64,000 bases of DNA from Lobosporangium transversale. Its lineage: Eukaryota; Mortierellomycota; Mortierellomycetes; Mortierellales; Mortierellaceae. The DNA is taken from positions 744,001-808,000 of the forward strand of contig NW_019028995.1 in NCBI RefSeq assembly GCF_002105155.1. Direction: 5' to 3'. The position numbers were made by a program, and so were the translations under genes. The notes below the pieces were generated by a model that saw only the letters and a program-made list of their open reading frames with translations, ran no database searches and was not told where the DNA came from. Numbering within the stretch: the stretch's first letter is position 1; every line of letters begins with the position of its first letter. Positions 60,592 to 64,000 of this stretch are shown in pieces.

Positions 60592-61294
60592 GATATTGCA
60601 GAGACAATTGTCAATTATCTCAAGACTTTCCAATGGAACACAATGAAATATCGTACCGACAAGTCTTTGCCTGAACTAGCGGAGCTGTTGAACAACGTAC
60701 GTGAGCATGAGCAAAACAACCTGGCAAAAATATACACTTATGTTTTTCGTACCTTTCATAAAGGCCTACTGGAATCAAATATTGTATAATCCTTTTTTTT
60801 TTTTTTTTTTCTCGTTGATTACTGACGAGAAATGTATAATATACTTTTGAGCTAATAGGAGGTTGCTCAGATTGATACCCTGATGAAGAACAAGATGGCC
60901 AACTATAGTGTGGTCAAAGGCAACTTGCAAGGAATTCAAAGGCGAGAGGTGTAAGAAAAAAAAATACTCTTTTTTGTATTGTAACTTGTACTTAATGACT
61001 AAAGATGGTATGTATTTGGAGAAATACTGATGTTCTCTTATTATGCTTTTTTTTTTTTTTATTTTTTTATTTTTTTGGGGGGTGACGACGATCTTAGTGG
61101 TAATCTGGCATCAAGAAACATTGTTCCCTTTGTTAAGAAGGAGCATGTAATTTTGGATTCGGAATACTTAGAGACACTTATTGTCGCTGTCCCAAAGTAC
61201 GATCATGGTTGTTGCTGTAAGCAAATATTGAATGTTACTTCACATTTCAACTTTTAGCGGATATCACAATGCTAACAGCTAGGCCCAATGCTAC

Positions 61295-61334
<40 letters not shown>

Positions 61335-61769
61335 AAAAATGTCTTCATCAATCTTCTGTCACTCAGGACACTTTATAAAGACTGGCAAAACAAATACGAA
61401 AGACTCACACAGATGGTTGTTCCTCGGTCATCTCAGTAAGTCAACTGCACTCTTAACTTTCAAAACTTGCTTATAAAGATACAACTTGGGACTGATTATT
61501 ATTGTTATTTGATTCGACTAAAATATTATCTTTAGGAAAATCGCAGAAGATGATGAATATGGGCTGTTTACCGTGACTCTATTTAGGCGTATTGCGGAAG
61601 ATTTTACCAATAAATGCCGAGAGGAGAGATTCATTGTTCGTGATTTCAAGTACAGTCCGGATGCCATTGAGGAGCAAAGGCGCGAATTAGAGGAAGTGGA
61701 TGCATCTGAGAAGGAGCTCTGGGTAGGCACTCGCAACAGCATTATCAAGCGACATCTTTTATGCATCGA

Positions 61770-61801
<32 letters not shown>

Positions 61802-62189
61802 ATAATATTCACTAATTGGAATTCCTTTTTCTTCCTTTCTTTCCTCTATGCAGGCGACCATCTTGCGCTTAGCCAAGACAAATTTTGGTGAGGTATTCCA
61901 GGCATGGACCCATTTGAAGTCGCTTCGCGTATTTGTCGAATCGGTACTTCGATATGGCTTGCCTCCAGATTTTGTTGGTTTTACGATCAAGCCAAAACCC
62001 AAGCAAGATCAAAAGATTTTGGATATTCTAACAGCACAATATGGTCATTTGGGAGGATCTCCTTCGAGCAGAGCCGGTCATGTTCACCATGGAGATGACC
62101 ACACCGAAGAGACTATCGCTGGATATAACGACAAGGATTATAAACCCTTCGTGTTCTTTTCTCTTAAACTAGAAATCGAAAGACAATAG
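59910..62189 (+). CDS. VMA5: V-type proton ATPase subunit C
   Basis: Exons 59910-60044, 60276-60432, 60602-60696, 60859-60950, 61098-61196, 61367-61435, 61536-61722 and 61854-62189; 389 residues. It links the V1 peripheral stalks to Vo and controls reversible disassembly; it acts at vacuole and Golgi membranes. MPEYWFVSIPG, IGTLDALVLLSEDLAKQD, TFQWNTMKYRTDKSL, LDSEYLETLIVAVPK, MVVPRSSQ and FGEVFQAWTHLKSLRVFVESVLRYGLP are family hallmarks. The donor of exon 4 was set at 60950 because only this phase joins exon 5. Length is close to yeast Vma5 (392). Introns contain long T runs. Confidence 0.95.
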
Positions 62190-62487
62190 ATGACTGACTA
62201 CAGGACACAGCAGAAGAATTGCGGATGAGTTTGAGTAAAAAAAAAAAAAAAAAAAAAAAATAGTCTTGAAGTTCCAAAAAGAAGATAAAGAAGATTGGGT
62301 TCTGTAATGTCTAGCACAATATTCTCATGTGTAATGTAATTTTTATTTTATTTTATTTTTTTATTGTATAACGTAATGCTAGAAGGACAGTTCAGGTAAA
62401 ATACATGAGGACGAGAGAAAATAAGAAAGCAAAAATGTAGACTATAGTCTCTTCAAATTTCAATGAGGCGTGTTGCGCCTACCATTA

Positions 62488-62534
62488 TCACTTTGGTTGA
62501 TAGTTTTGCATAAACGCAGCGAAATCAAATGCTG

Positions 62535-62568
<34 letters not shown>

Positions 62569-63987
62569 ATACAGCTGTTGATACGCAGCGTAGTAAGCTT
62601 GCTGCTGTTGATAAGCTAATTGCTGTTGTGATAGCTGTTGTACAGGGGCCTGGATTTGGGTCTGCTGCTGCTGCTGCTGTGTGGTTTGCTGAAGCATTGC
62701 TAAGAGCTGTTGAGTACGCTCAACAGCCTCATTAGTGAACATAGCTCCAAGAGGATTTACCTGAGCTTGTTGAGGCTGTTGATACTGCTGGTGATACAGT
62801 TGATTATAACCAGCATGTTCCTGTTGTTGTTGTTGTTGTTGCTGTTGTTGCTGTTGTTGCTGTTGCTGGGCGTTAAATGCCGTACCATATAATGACCCAT
62901 AGCCATGACTTGCCGTGTCCTATAAAAACAATAATATAACGATATTAAATATTAGCATAGAGGGAAAAAAAAAAAAAAAAAAAAAAAAAAGATTCCCTTG
63001 CCATTAAACTGGCGCTTCAAGTGATATAATAGAAATACTTATTACCGTAGCATTGGGCTTGGATACAGCTGCTGCAACTGTTGCTGTTAGAGCTGCTAGG
63101 ACTGCGGCAGTGTTGTTGTTGAGCAGAGCAGCAGCAGCAGGAGTTGCAGTCAACAAAGATGATGTCAATGACGATGTAGATGCTTGAGAGCTGACCCCTA
63201 ATCCAGACACCAACCCTACCCCTGATCCTGTCTGCCTTACGGTCTCTGGATCCTCATCTGGCTCTGCTGGTGATGGAGGGATATAAGCAAGTTGAAGATA
63301 GTTTGCAGAAAGTGTCTCCGCTTCCCTTGCCTCCTGCACTACCTTTTCTGTACTCTTAAAGCCTCTTTCTGGATACCCAAAAATTTCAAGTTTGAGCATT
63401 GGAGGAGCTCGCCAAAGATCGCCTCGGATAAGCGCATCCACAATTTGTGTAGGCATCTCGAACTGTGGACGAGTCTGCTCATGACCATATTGGGAATGAT
63501 GAGATGAACTATAAGAGGAAGAGATACCTTCAATGGCCGACTCATACTCAAAACCACCCCCTTGTTCATCGTTATTAAACTCCTCCTGATCATATTCTGA
63601 TTCACTGTGCTCTTGGATCTCTCCACGTGGCTCAATAAGTCGAACTGAAACTAATTCCCAGTCAGCTTTCCATGTGACACGTCTGACCTTATTTTTCTTC
63701 GGTGGAGAATCAGGTGAGGATGATTCAATAGCCACCTCCGGTGTCGTTGAGATCGAAGACGAGCTTGATTTGGTTACTATAGGAGATGCAGGATTTTCGA
63801 GCGCTGGGGGTGGCGAATCCTGTTTAATAGGGACAACTATGGTTGACACGGTCGGAGTCGTAGATTGGGGTGTGCTAATTTCTATAGTTGTAGCTGTGCT
63901 TGTAGCTGTGCTTGTAGCTGTGCTTGTAGCAGTCTCTCCTTTTAGTTTGAGCGTGATTGAGGATGGCGTTGGTTTGTTTGACGGCAT
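62488..63987 (-). CDS. PP1-docking, Gln-rich protein (PNUTS/Ref2-like), possibly 5'-incomplete
   Basis: Exons 63987-63046 and 62919-62488; 457 residues from the ATG at 63987. The window ends 13 bp further on, so an upstream exon cannot be excluded. The first 100 residues are Ser/Thr/Pro-rich with a TATS-type repeat. KKNKVRRVTWKADWELVSVRLIEP follows: RVTW fits the RVxF/W docking motif for phosphatase PP1, and the surrounding pattern recalls PNUTS-type regulators. Next come an acidic stretch and a PPMLKLEIFGYPE segment. The second exon is dominated by Gln/Tyr tracts. Such proteins act in transcription termination via PP1 (inference). Confidence 0.55.
62536..62566 (-). repeat. CAA/CAG repeat in Q-rich gene
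   Basis: Part of the poly-Gln coding tract near the C-terminus. Similar tracts lie at 62661-62680 and 62820-62869. Confidence 0.85.
63890..63930 (-). repeat. 12-bp tandem repeat coding Thr/Ala/Ser units
   Basis: Three full 12-bp copies plus a partial. They encode the TATS-type repeat near the N-terminus of the PP1-docking protein. Confidence 0.85.
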
Positions 63988-64000
63988 GCTACTTGCTGAT

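Noticed and set aside
28371..62189. Endomembrane genes as a true functional cluster
   Set aside because: Golgi, vacuole and ER-Golgi genes are frequent here but interleaved with ribosome, RNA and mitochondrial genes; eukaryotic gene order gives little support for a unit beyond the GDA1-GPHR pair.

Overview
The window is nuclear DNA of a filamentous, early-diverging fungus. The genes are rich in short GT-AG introns (up to ten exons in genes of 1-3 kb). The gene set includes families that persist in Mucoromycota but are lost from yeasts: Golgi pH regulator, FHIP, a SNAP190-type Myb protein, a snapin-like protein and NDUFA5. The DNA is AT-rich with very many oligo(A)/oligo(T) runs. Decayed PD-(D/E)XK-like, SWIM and LRR families of the kind that expand in Mortierella-type genomes are also present. 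Best guess is Mortierellomycotina (Mortierella and relatives); this is inference from gene content only.

Layout. 1-12.4 kb is accessory and gene-poor: homopolymer-rich DNA with no supported gene to 4.3 kb, a decayed unidentified coding relic (4.8-5.4 kb), a broken Tc1/mariner transposon with inverted ends (6847-8435), a small secreted chitin-binding (CBM14) protein (8602-8997), a 234-bp TA-flanked MITE (9576-9809) and another decayed gene (10.7-11.3 kb). 12.4-31.9 kb is a dense core block: O-fucosyltransferase-like protein, mitochondrial YchF GTPase, FHIP, DED1-type helicase, DHA2 transporter, a small secreted protein, Golgi nucleoside diphosphatase and Golgi pH regulator (divergent pair), and NDUFA5. 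32-39 kb is a second accessory island: a broken PD-(D/E)XK-like gene, a 478-bp inverted-repeat element, a broken LRR/F-box-like gene and a frame-broken SWIM-domain relic. 39.4-64 kb is dense core again: TOM70, snapin-like protein, tail-anchored coiled-coil protein, SNAPC4-like Myb protein, MCTS1/Tma20, ERV46, YVC1-type TRP channel, a Gly/Tyr-rich secreted precursor with dibasic sites, a GT17 glycosyltransferase, RRP45, V-ATPase subunit C and a PP1-docking Q-rich protein at the right edge.

Exons were placed by hand from GT-AG sites, reading-phase continuity and family conservation; every multi-exon model given as a CDS closes in frame. Many of the core genes serve the endomembrane system (Golgi nucleotide and pH homeostasis, ER-Golgi cargo cycling, vacuolar acidification and Ca2+ release, glycosylation, endosome motility). 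I regard this as suggestive rather than a true cluster, except for the shared promoter region of the two Golgi genes. The most unusual objects are the dibasic-cleavable Gly/Tyr-rich precursor, the CBM14 secreted protein bracketed by 1-kb-spaced direct repeats, and two non-autonomous inverted-repeat elements.
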